A stretch of 64,000 nt of DNA from CAVVEC01 sp963747105 (lineage in GTDB: Bacteria; Acidobacteriota; Terriglobia; Terriglobales; Acidobacteriaceae): assembly GCA_963747105.1 (NCBI GenBank), contig CAVVEC010000016.1, positions 248,001 to 312,000 of the forward strand, written 5' to 3'. Below, piece by piece: positions 1 to 8,013 of this stretch. Each line of letters starts with the position of its first letter. The first letter of the stretch is position 1. A program made the position numbers and the translations under genes. A model generated the notes under the pieces. That model saw only the letters and a list, made by a program, of their open reading frames with translations. It did no database searches and was not told the origin of the DNA.

Positions 1-639
1 GTCAACCCGAACCGCGAGCGAACCCGGCTCAGCCGAACGATGAGCAGGCACACATGCCAAAAGTTTTCCATGAACCTTGAGCGCGGGTGACCCGTAGGCT
101 GTGCTCTCCTCCACGCCGGGCAACGCCAAGCCGATCTTGCGCACGGTATCGAAGGTAATTGTGCTCGCGTGTTTCTTCGAGGTTTTGATCTGCTTCGACG
201 ATCTTCCAGCCGCTTTTGATCCGGACTTCGAGGTTCGTGCGCCCGGAAGTTTGCCGATCCGAGCGTCTCCAGCCAGCACAAGCTCGCATGCCCGCAGTGC
301 CGCTGATTCAAAGTCAGGGGCATCGACTGGTAAGACCTGCCAACCCGTTACGCGTTTGCCCAACACTTGAATGGATCGCATGTTCGGGAACTCACGCCGC
401 AAGCTCTGGTGGTGTTCTTGGGTAGTAGCGAGCCATACTCCGTTATCCGCAGTGTTTTTGGGCTTGTCCCGTAGGATCAACACGATTTTGTCTTTTACAT
501 AGATTGCAAGGCAGCCAAACATCGGACGCGTGTACGGCGATAGTGTGGAAATCGCATCAAGCACGAATGCGTGTGGAATAGGCTTGCGCTGCTTGGGCAG
601 CAAACTCGCATCCACCTTCAGCCCCCGTTGTCTACCCAC
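1..639 (-). CDS. TfoX-like plus MmcQ/YjbR-like two-domain protein, 3' end off the window
   Basis: The frame is open from a GTG at 639 down to base 1, 213 codons without a stop. GAGGAGG lies 4 bases before the GTG, which decides this start. Residues about 14-125 resemble an uncharacterised domain often annotated TfoX/Sxy N-terminal-like, with the signature RPMFGCLAIYV and a later GVWLATT. After a basic Ser/Lys-rich linker, about residue 155 onward reads FDTVRKIGLALPGVEEST, the start of the MmcQ/YjbR (CyaY-like fold) family. YjbR proteins have a double-wing DNA-binding-like fold, but their role is poorly known. The C-terminus lies outside the window. The domain calls are fairly sure; the cellular function is unknown. 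Confidence 0.75.
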   Translation of the reverse strand, partial: MGRQRGLKVDASLLPKQRKPIPHAFVLDAISTLSPYTRPMFGCLAIYVKDKIVLILRDKPKNTADNGVWLATTQEHHQSLRREFPNMRSIQVLGKRVTGWQVLPVDAPDFESAALRACELVLAGDARIGKLPGARTSKSGSKAAGRSSKQIKTSKKHASTITFDTVRKIGLALPGVEESTAYGSPALKVHGKLLACVPAHRSAEPGSLAVRVD

Positions 640-740
640 GGTACCTCCTCATCCGAGTCAAAACGTGAAATGGCCTGTTCTCGAAGTTATCCGTATAAGC
701 CTCAGAGTTTCCCCGCCTGGCACACTTGTGACCGGCAAGG

Positions 741-765
741 CCGGGGCGGTTGGAAGCCGCCCCGG
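741..765 (-). terminator. Hairpin at the end of the PQQ-propeller operon
   Basis: A perfect 9-bp inverted repeat CCGGGGCGG / CCGCCCCGG with a 7-base loop starts 16 bases past the stop of the gene ending at 781. On the minus strand no clean T run follows; on the plus strand TTTCT follows. It is a plausible terminator, possibly bidirectional, between two minus-strand transcripts. Confidence 0.5.
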
Positions 766-780
766 TTTCTCCACATCGCG

Positions 781-1932
781 TTACTCCCGACCATGCTTCA
801 GCCCGAAGGCGTAAACACTGCCGTCCTCCGAGCCGACATAAACCACCCCATTCGTCACTGCCGGCGAGGATTCCACCCCGGCACCGTTGGTGGCGTAGCT
901 CCACAGCAGGGTGCCGGTACGGGCGTTCAGCGCATAAACATTGGTGTCGCTCGAGCCGAAATAAACCACCCCATTCGCCACGGCGGGCGAGGAATCCACA
1001 TAGCCGCCGGTGATGTAGCTCCACAGTAGGGCGCCAGTGCGGGCCTTCAGCGCGTAGACGTTGTTGTCCGACGAGCCGAAATACACAACCCCATTCGCGA
1101 TTGCGGGCGATGGATACACAGGGCCGCCAGTGCTGTGACTCCACAGCTTGGCGCCGGTGCGGGCCTTCAGCGCGTACACGTTGTAGTCACCCGATCCGAC
1201 ATAAACCACCCCATTCGCCACTGCCGGCGAGGAATCCACAGGGCCGCCAGTGCTGTGACTCCACAGCTTGGCGCCGGTGCTGGCTTCCAGCGCGTACACG
1301 TTCTGATCGCGTGAGCCGACATACACAACCCCATTCGCCACGGCGGGCGAGGAATACACTCCTCCGCCGGTAGCATAGCTCCACAGGAGGGCGCCGGTAC
1401 TGGCGTCCAGTGCGTAGACATTGCCGTCCTCCGAGCCGACATAAACCACCCCATTCGCCACTGCCGGCGAGGAATCCACATAGCTGCCGGTGGGATGGCT
1501 CCACAGCAGTGCACCGGTGCGGGCGTTCAGCGCGTACACGTTGTAGTCATCCGAACCGACATACACCACCCCATTCGCCACTGCCGGCGAGGAATCCAAA
1601 TAGCTGCCGGTGGGATAGCTCCAGAGCTTGGCGCCCGTGCTGGCCTTCAGCGCGTACACTGCGCTGTAGGGGTAGTAGGAGCAGACATAAACTACTCCAT
1701 TCACCACTTGCGGCGACGAAAGCACAGTGGTGCCGGTGTCGTAGTTCCACTTGTAGCGGAGGCCCCGAACCGTCTTGACGTTAAGCACGTGCTCATATGG
1801 GTTCCAGCGCATCATGTTGGTCCTGTGGAACTCGGTCCAGTTGTTGCGGCCCTTGCCCGCTGGCTGCTCTCCCCACGCCACGGAGACGAAGCATGCACAG
1901 AGAATCAAAACCAAGATACGGATTCTTTTCAT
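781..1932 (-). CDS. Secreted PQQ-like beta-propeller repeat protein
   Basis: 383 aa. The start is the ATG at 1932, with GGAGG 6 bases upstream, giving the signal peptide MKRIRILVLILCACFVSVAW ending near WGEQ. The N-terminal NWTEFHRTNMMRWNPYE segment is shared with the next gene. It is followed by about eight blades of about 40 aa with the core 'SSPAVANGVVYVGS..NVYAL.A.TGALLWSY', the PQQ-binding-like propeller repeat (PF13360/PF13570). No cytochrome or dehydrogenase residues are visible, so it is probably a structural or binding protein in the periplasm or outside the cell rather than a quinoprotein enzyme. It ends YAFGLKHGRE, as does its neighbour, and starts 25 bases after that gene stops, so the two are a tandem duplicate and probably one operon. 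The family call is firm; the ligand is unknown. Confidence 0.85.
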   Translation of the reverse strand: MKRIRILVLILCACFVSVAWGEQPAGKGRNNWTEFHRTNMMRWNPYEHVLNVKTVRGLRYKWNYDTGTTVLSSPQVVNGVVYVCSYYPYSAVYALKASTGAKLWSYPTGSYLDSSPAVANGVVYVGSDDYNVYALNARTGALLWSHPTGSYVDSSPAVANGVVYVGSEDGNVYALDASTGALLWSYATGGGVYSSPAVANGVVYVGSRDQNVYALEASTGAKLWSHSTGGPVDSSPAVANGVVYVGSGDYNVYALKARTGAKLWSHSTGGPVYPSPAIANGVVYFGSSDNNVYALKARTGALLWSYITGGYVDSSPAVANGVVYFGSSDTNVYALNARTGTLLWSYATNGAGVESSPAVTNGVVYVGSEDGSVYAFGLKHGRE

Positions 1933-1957
1933 GACTAACCTCCATCTCGGAATCACG

Positions 1958-3130
1958 TTACTCCCGACCATGCTTCAGACCGAAGGCGTAAAGGGTGCCG
2001 TTTTGCGAGGCGATATAAACCACCCCATTCACCACTGCGGGCGAGGAGTGTCCACTGTTGTCCCAGGTGGCATAGCTCCACAGCTTGGCGCCGGTGCGGG
2101 CGTTCAGCGCGTATAGTTTGTTGTCCCACGAACTGACATAAACCACCCCATCGGCCACGGCGGGCGAGGACTCCACCGAGCCGCGGGTGGGGTAGCTCCA
2201 CAGCTTGGCGCCGGTGCTGGCCTCCAGCGCATACACCTTCTTATTGTCCGAACCGACATAAACCACCCCATCCGCCACGGCCGGCGAGGAATACACAACG
2301 CTGCCGGTGGTGTAACTCCACAGCATGGCGCCAGTGCTGGCGTTCAGTGCGTAAACGTTGCCGTCGTCTGATCCGATATAAACTACCCCATTTGCCACGG
2401 CCGGCGAGGATGACACACCGCCGCCGGTGGGGTAGCTCCACAGCAGGGCGCCGGTGCGGGCTCTCAGCGCGTAGACATTGCCGTCGCCCGAGCCGACATA
2501 AACTACCCCATTCGCCACGGCCGGCGAGGATGACACACCGCCGCCGGTGGGGTAGCTCCACAGCTTGGCGCCGCCGCTACGGGCATTCAGCGCGTACAGG
2601 GTGCCGTCGTCACAGCCTACATACACCACCCCATTCGCCACTGCCGGCGAGGAAGACACAGAGTTGGCGAAGACGTAGTTCCACAGCAGGGCGCCGCTGC
2701 TGGCGTTCAGCGCGTACACCATGCCGCCGCCCCCGGTGTTGTATTCGCCGCCGAGATATACCACCCCGTTTGCCACTGCCGGCGAGGAAAAGACTTCGTA
2801 GAATCCGTCCCAATAGACCCACAGTATGGCGCCGGTGCGGGCGTTCAGCGCGAACAGGGCGTCATCACTCCAGCCGTCGCCGAAATAAACCACCCCATTG
2901 GCCACTGCGGGCGAGGAAAGCATAAAGGTGAAGGAGTTGTTGCTCCACTTCAAGCCTATGCGCCCAACATTGTGGACGTTGAGCACCTTCTCATACGGGT
3001 TCCAGCGCATCATATTCGTACGGTGGAATTCGGTCCAGTCGGAGCGGCCCTTGGCCGTTGGCTGCTGACTCCAGGCCACGGACACGAGGCACGCACATAG
3101 AATCAAAACCATAACGCTGATGCGTTTCAT
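1958..3130 (-). CDS. Secreted PQQ-like beta-propeller repeat protein (tandem paralogue)
   Basis: 390 aa. The ATG at 3130 follows AGGAGGTTCGTC. Signal peptide MKRISVMVLILCACLVSVAW, then the shared TEFHRTNMMRWNPYEKVLNV block and about eight propeller blades with SSPAVANGVVY repeats; some blades carry short insertions (for example a Gly-rich loop at YNTGGGGMVY). The C-terminus YAFGLKHGRE is the same as in the downstream gene, with 25 bases between them. Near-identical signal peptide, linker and tail show a recent duplication. It is the first gene of the pair and probably carries the promoter in 3131-3300. Function beyond the propeller fold is unknown. Confidence 0.85.
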   Translation of the reverse strand: MKRISVMVLILCACLVSVAWSQQPTAKGRSDWTEFHRTNMMRWNPYEKVLNVHNVGRIGLKWSNNSFTFMLSSPAVANGVVYFGDGWSDDALFALNARTGAILWVYWDGFYEVFSSPAVANGVVYLGGEYNTGGGGMVYALNASSGALLWNYVFANSVSSSPAVANGVVYVGCDDGTLYALNARSGGAKLWSYPTGGGVSSSPAVANGVVYVGSGDGNVYALRARTGALLWSYPTGGGVSSSPAVANGVVYIGSDDGNVYALNASTGAMLWSYTTGSVVYSSPAVADGVVYVGSDNKKVYALEASTGAKLWSYPTRGSVESSPAVADGVVYVSSWDNKLYALNARTGAKLWSYATWDNSGHSSPAVVNGVVYIASQNGTLYAFGLKHGRE

Positions 3131-3747
3131 GACGAACCTCCTGAAAACGAACTGGTCTGACGGATTGCATTTCCCGAGAACTCGGGTCACTCGCCTCAGG
3201 GGTGCTGCGTCCCAGTGGGGACTCTCTTCGGGGAGGCGCGGGACGTAACAATAGTCCTCCTACAAGGGCGTCACGGTCAGTGAAGTTGGTCACATCTTGA
3301 TGTGCGGTGAAGCCCACGAGTCACAACTGTCGCAACATCGCCTTATCACTGGTTGACCGGGCCGGCCAATTCTCAATGCATTATGAGAGCGCGCCCCGCT
3401 TGAGAAGGTCGAAGCTGGGTCTGACGCCGCTTCCGCTCCGCTTAGCTGTGCAGGGCTTCGCTCCGCTACGGCGGCGAGCGAGTAACTGCAGGTCTGGGTT
3501 CGTAGGAAGAACCACAGCGGGGTGTAGGCAATGCAGCTGGACAATGGCACTTTACCTTGAGGGAAAGATTCCGTTCTTGATGATCAGTGCAGGATTTTGC
3601 CTTTCAGCCCTACGGAAAGCTGGGGTGTCATAAAAAGCGGGATTAGCGAAGTCTATCCCTAGTCCCCCGAATTCGGCTTCCAGTTCTTGGCGAGTGGGCA
3701 TGAGAAACCTCGTGTCGCAGAAATGGACGATGGAAGAAAGCCTCGAT
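3131..3747. other. Intergenic, no gene seen
   Basis: About 600 bases between the start of the PQQ pair and the small minus-strand gene. Open frames here lack a ribosome site and recognisable protein character. The right edge of this stretch next to 3130 should hold the promoter of the PQQ operon, but I cannot pick one confidently. Confidence 0.5.
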
Positions 3748-3981
3748 CTAGATGTGCCCGAGCAAATCTCCCATTTCCTTCAGACGCTTCTTACTCTGTG
3801 CTTTGTCGAGACCGTAATCGTATAGCCAGAAGTTTTCCAGAATCTTCCGGTCTTTGAACTTCTCCCGCAAGCCTCGCCGAAGAATTTCGACAACAGTTTT
3901 GCGGATGATGAAAGTGGCGGCTTCCGCAAGGACATCTACTTCTGCGGGTTGCCCATCACGTAGAGCTGTGACCGTCGTCAT
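3748..3981 (-). CDS. Small hypothetical protein
   Basis: 77 aa from the ATG at 3981, preceded by AGAAGAAGA. A longer frame reaches an ATG at 4032 that would overlap the start of the opposite FG-GAP gene, so the shorter start is preferred. The product is charged and mostly helical, with AEAATFIIRKTVVEILRRGL and a C-terminal YDYGLDKAQSKKRLKEMG. I do not recognise the family. It is transcribed divergently from the FG-GAP gene at 4031, leaving only about 50 bases between them. Confidence 0.4.
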   Translation of the reverse strand: MTTVTALRDGQPAEVDVLAEAATFIIRKTVVEILRRGLREKFKDRKILENFWLYDYGLDKAQSKKRLKEMGDLLGHI

Positions 3982-4030
3982 TCTTCTTCTGACTGAATCC
4001 GAGTACAGATTCAGTAAAGAGAGTAGTTCC

Positions 4031-5992
4031 ATGAGAATGGTACGCCTGACGCTTCTTTTCAGTTTGCTCTCAGGAGTGTCGTTGTGTGCAAGTCCTGCCC
4101 ACCCGCATGGCATGCGCGTGTCGAGTTTGCCGCTGGCCGCGCAGTCCAAGGTCTGGGCTGCGGTTGGCCGTGATGTCTCCGCGTACCACATACGGGCCGT
4201 GAACGATGGCTTTGAGGCTTTGAACTCGAACCAGGAGCTAACGGTTCATTTCACGAAGCAAGCGGCGGAAGTGCGCACTGGAAACGTGCGCTGGCGAATG
4301 ATTTTGCGCGGTTACGGTTACGGCACGACACGAATAACGGCAGGGGCGGTTACTCCTAGGGTAAGTGCCAATCGCCTGGAATACCAGCGCGGCCCGATGA
4401 CGGAGTGGTATGTGAATGGTCCGGCTGGATTGGAACAAGGGTTTTCCCTGGCTGAGCCCCCAGCCCAGAAGCGCGGTGAGCGGCTGACGATCGCGCTGTC
4501 AGTTTCGGGAGATTTAAAGGCCACCGTTGACTGGGGAGGTGCTGGCCTAATCCTGACCGATGCTTCGCGGAGAGAATCATTGCGTTATCAGGGTCTGACG
4601 GCATTTGACGCGACCGGAGCGGAATTGGCGTCAAGCCTTCAGCTGCAGGGAGATCAGTTGCTGCTTCAGGTCAATGATACTGGGGCGCGCTACCCGGTAA
4701 CAATTGATCCCTGGGTACAGCAGGCTAAGTTGGCGGCTTCGGATGGGGCGGCAGGGGACCAGTTCGCCAGTTCGGCAGCCATCGACGGCGACACGATAGT
4801 AGTGGGAGCGTTTTCGGCGACAGTCGGCACCAATTTTGGTCAGGGCGCGGCTTACGTGTTCGTGGAGCCGTCAACCGGCTGGGCGGACATGACCCAGACC
4901 GCGAAGCTGACCGCTTCGGACGGGATGTCGAACGATCAGTTCGGCAGCTCCGTGTCGGTGAGCGGTGGTGTGGTGGTGGTGGGTGCTCCCTACGCGGGTA
5001 TTTCCAACGCCAACTGCTCCACCACGGGAAATGTGTGTTTTAACCAGGGGGCGGCCTACGTATACGTGGAGCCTTCGAGCGGCTGGGCGGACACGACGGA
5101 GACGGCCAAGCTGACAGCGTCGGATGGAGTGGCCGGCGATGAGTTGGGATACTCAGTGGGCATCGACAGCAGCAGCAACACCGTGGTGGCGGGGGCTCCC
5201 GGTGCCGCAATCGGCTCCGGCTGCCCGAACAGCCCCTGCATGTTCGCGCAAGGTGCAGCCTATGTGTTTGTTGAGCCGGCCAGCGGCTGGGCAAGCATGA
5301 CTCAGACTGGCAAATTGACTGCGTCGCACGGCAGTGCAGATGACGGCTTCGGTCAGTCCGTTTCCATCTCAGGCACCACTGCAGTTGTGGGGGCGCCCTA
5401 CGCAGGAATCGGTGCCATCTACGCTCACGGTGCGGCTTACGTGTACGCCGGGCCGCCGCCAGCCGGGTGGAGCAACATGCCCGAGACGGCGGAGCTCACC
5501 ACCCGTGATGGCAAGGCTGGCGCTCAGTTCGGCTGCTCGGTCAGCATCAGCTGGACAGGCATCGCGGTCGGAGCATTGGGCGCTGAGATCGACGCTGTTT
5601 ATCAGCAGGGCGCAGCCTATGTGTATATCGTGCCCAAGGAGGGCTGGAAGACAACCGCGACGGCCACCGCCAAGTTAACGGCCTCCGATGGGGCGATGGG
5701 TGACCAGTTCGGCGCCTCGGTTTCCATCCGCAGCGATACGCTTGTGGTCGGAGCGCCGAACGCAACCATCGGTTCCAACGTCAATCAGGGCGCAGGCTAT
5801 GTGTACGTCGAGCCCGCCCGCGGCTGGAGAACTACGTCGGCGTTCAGCGCCAAGGTAAGCGCTGCGGACGGAGCCACAGGAGACAGTTTCGGCATGGCGA
5901 TCGCACTCAGCGATAGCACACTGGTGGTGGGGGCCCCCCTGGCCGCAGTTTCTGGAAGTTACGCTCAAGGCGTCGCCTATGTGTACCAATAA
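4031..5992 (+). CDS. Secreted FG-GAP (integrin alpha-like) beta-propeller protein
   Basis: 653 aa. The ATG at 4031 gives a clear signal peptide (MRMVRLTLLFSLLSGVSLCA) after a weak AGAGAG site; upstream in-frame starts would bury it. Residues about 25-225 form a beta-rich N-terminal region ending in TGARYPVTIDPWVQ, a module I know from other bacterial repeat proteins before FG-GAP arrays. Residues about 233-653 hold seven repeats of the type 'SDG..GDQFG.SVSI....VVVGAP.A.IG...QGAAYVYVEP', i.e. FG-GAP blades making one seven-bladed propeller. Calcium-binding or adhesion is a family-level guess. The next gene, a phosphoesterase, begins about 50 bases downstream on the same strand, suggesting co-transcription. 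Confidence 0.8.
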   Translation: MRMVRLTLLFSLLSGVSLCASPAHPHGMRVSSLPLAAQSKVWAAVGRDVSAYHIRAVNDGFEALNSNQELTVHFTKQAAEVRTGNVRWRMILRGYGYGTTRITAGAVTPRVSANRLEYQRGPMTEWYVNGPAGLEQGFSLAEPPAQKRGERLTIALSVSGDLKATVDWGGAGLILTDASRRESLRYQGLTAFDATGAELASSLQLQGDQLLLQVNDTGARYPVTIDPWVQQAKLAASDGAAGDQFASSAAIDGDTIVVGAFSATVGTNFGQGAAYVFVEPSTGWADMTQTAKLTASDGMSNDQFGSSVSVSGGVVVVGAPYAGISNANCSTTGNVCFNQGAAYVYVEPSSGWADTTETAKLTASDGVAGDELGYSVGIDSSSNTVVAGAPGAAIGSGCPNSPCMFAQGAAYVFVEPASGWASMTQTGKLTASHGSADDGFGQSVSISGTTAVVGAPYAGIGAIYAHGAAYVYAGPPPAGWSNMPETAELTTRDGKAGAQFGCSVSISWTGIAVGALGAEIDAVYQQGAAYVYIVPKEGWKTTATATAKLTASDGAMGDQFGASVSIRSDTLVVGAPNATIGSNVNQGAGYVYVEPARGWRTTSAFSAKVSAADGATGDSFGMAIALSDSTLVVGAPLAAVSGSYAQGVAYVYQ

Positions 5993-6044
5993 CCAGCATT
6001 TTGCCGGGCCGGGAGCTGGACTGTTCACCCCCGGCGGTGGAGGC

Positions 6045-7278
6045 TTGCCACGAGTATTACTGTGCCTGTTGCTGCTGGCAATCAGTGGTCGCGCGCAGAC
6101 CATGCCCATCCAGCACGTGGTGATTATCATTAAGGAAAACCGCTCGTTTGATCACATGTTCGGAACTTTCCCGGGCGCCAACGGAGCCACGACAGGGATG
6201 GCAGGTTCAAAGCAGATCCCCTTGGGTCATGCCGAGCTGGTCCAGGGGGAGCTGGGCCACGGCTGGTCCGATTCCATGCAAGGGATCGACCACGGGAAGA
6301 TGGATGGCTTCTACAAGTATGCGCCACACTATGCGGCCTACGTTCAATTTCAACAGACAGACATTCCGAACTACTGGCTGTATGCTCGAATTTTACTCTC
6401 GCGGACAATTTCTTCTCCTCGATGTACGGGGGGAGCTTTCCCAACCACTTGTATTTCGCGGCGGCAGACTCAGACGACATAAGCGACAATCCCACGGGGA
6501 TACGCACAAACCTGCACGCTGGGGATGCGATTCGACCGCGGGAACTGAAGTTCCAACGATGGATCCATCCAACGGACAGTACTCGCATATATTTCCCTGT
6601 GTTGATATTCCGACGTTGCCCGATGAATTGAACACCGCCGGGCGGACCTGGCGCTACTACACGGCTATTTCGACCCAATATGGTTACATATGGTCGGTGC
6701 TGGATGCCATCAATCACATCCGTTATGGCGATCAGTGGAGTACGAACGTTAGGCCGGTGAACAATTTCGTCAGCGATGTACAAAGGCATCTCGCCGACGT
6801 GACTTGGATCACTCCGCCGGGCGACGATTCCGATCATCCGGGTCCTAAGCTCAACCTATGTGTGGGAGAGGGCTGGTCGGTGGAGATCATTAACGCCATT
6901 ATGAACTCCCCGTTTTGGAATTCCACGGTGATCTTTCTCACTTGGGACGATTTTGGCGGATTCTATGATCACGTTCCGCCGCCCACAGTCGATTATTTCG
7001 GGCTGGGCATCCGAGTTCCTTTGCTGGTGATCTCTCCCTACGTAAAAGCGGGAACCGTGCAACACGGACTTTCCGGTGCGACCTCGTTGCTGAGATTTGC
7101 TGAGACGGTGTTCAATTTGCCGCCCCTCACCCACCGAGACAAAAGGGCAAACAATCTGATGGACATGTTCAACTTCAATCAAAAGCCGCTGGCGCCGCTG
7201 ATTCTTGCGCCACGGAAGTGTCCCAAGGTGAAGATGTTACCGAGTCAGCCGCACTCGGAGGAGGATGACGGGGACTAG
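6045..7278 (+). pseudogene. PF04185 phosphoesterase (phospholipase C/acid phosphatase), two frameshifts
   Basis: Homologous along its length to the intact copy at 51907-53151. It begins with TMPIQHVVIIIKENRSFDHM, the ENRSFDH metal-site signature of the bacterial phospholipase C/acid phosphatase family. The reading frame is lost by one missing base near 6390-6396 (YWLYA then FTLADNFFSSMYGG in another frame) and again near 6498-6500 (DISDNP then THKPARWGCDS). The third frame then runs to the stop at 7278 and ends in an Asp/Glu-rich tail like the paralogue. A TTG at 6045 begins the signal peptide LPRVLLCLLLLAISGRAQ; an ATG at 5979 overlapping the FG-GAP stop is the alternative. If the indels are sequencing errors, the protein is a secreted phosphoesterase of about 412 aa. 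Confidence 0.85.
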
Positions 7279-7332
7279 AGTGCGAGGAAACTGAACAAAC
7301 TACTCAACGAGTGTAGGCGCTGTCCGCAGCGC

Positions 7333-7832
7333 GTGGTCGAGATCGCGAATTCACTGATCAGTCACAATCAACGGCCGGCACCTAAATTCGTTAATCCATT
7401 CTATGTACTCGTCATTCTGGAAGTGGGTTCGCGACGAATTCTGCAATGCAACGTAACCGCGCACCCGACGGCGGAGTGGACCTTGCAACAGGTGCGAGAA
7501 GCCATACCCGGCGACCATGGATATCGGTATCTCATTCATGATCGTGACAGGATCTACTCCGCTGAACTGGATGCGGAGCTGGCGCCAGGGTTTGGATTGC
7601 GAGTATTGCGAACCCCGCCCCAATCGCCCCAGGCAAATGCCTACTGCGAACGGCTTGTAGGAACGATCCGGCGCGAGCGTTTGGACTTTCTGATTCCGTT
7701 GGGGAAGGCGACATCTGCGCCGGCTACTTCGCGAATGGGCATCACTACAACGCCGTGCGCCGCCATCAGTCCCTGGGCTACTTGACCCCATACCAGTTCC
7801 TGCTCCAGTTCTCATCTCAAGGAAAGGAATGA
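7333..7832 (+). pseudogene. Decayed rve-type integrase-core transposase
   Basis: The readable frame 7333-7785 holds FVNPFYVLVILEVGSRRI, VTAHPTAEWT, YLIHDRDRIYSAELD and SPQANAYCERLVGTIRRERL. These are typical of a stand-alone integrase core domain (PF00665/PF13683) with DRD and the NAYCER motif carrying the catalytic Glu. After LDFLIPLG the sequence continues only with frame changes (HLRRLLREWA, then NAVRRHQSLGYLTPYQFL) to a TGA at 7830. The N-terminal part with the first catalytic Asp is missing. A dead insertion-sequence remnant; no inverted repeats were found. Confidence 0.75.
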
Positions 7833-8013
7833 AAACTGTCACCCATCTACTGGACGAGTAAGGGGCTTGTGGGAGGCCGGATTCAGTACTATACTCCTCC
7901 GACGTAAGGCCGCGCTCGGAAGCTGCGCGCTTCCCCGACTGCGGCTGCCCAAACCAAGCAGCGAAGAGATACTTCGACCCGAAGCGCAAGTCGAAGGTTT
8001 AAATGGGAGGCAG

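Noticed and set aside
781..3130. Regular 120-bp repeats looked at first like an array
   Set aside because: The units code for PQQ propeller blades in an intact frame with no separate spacers; not a CRISPR.
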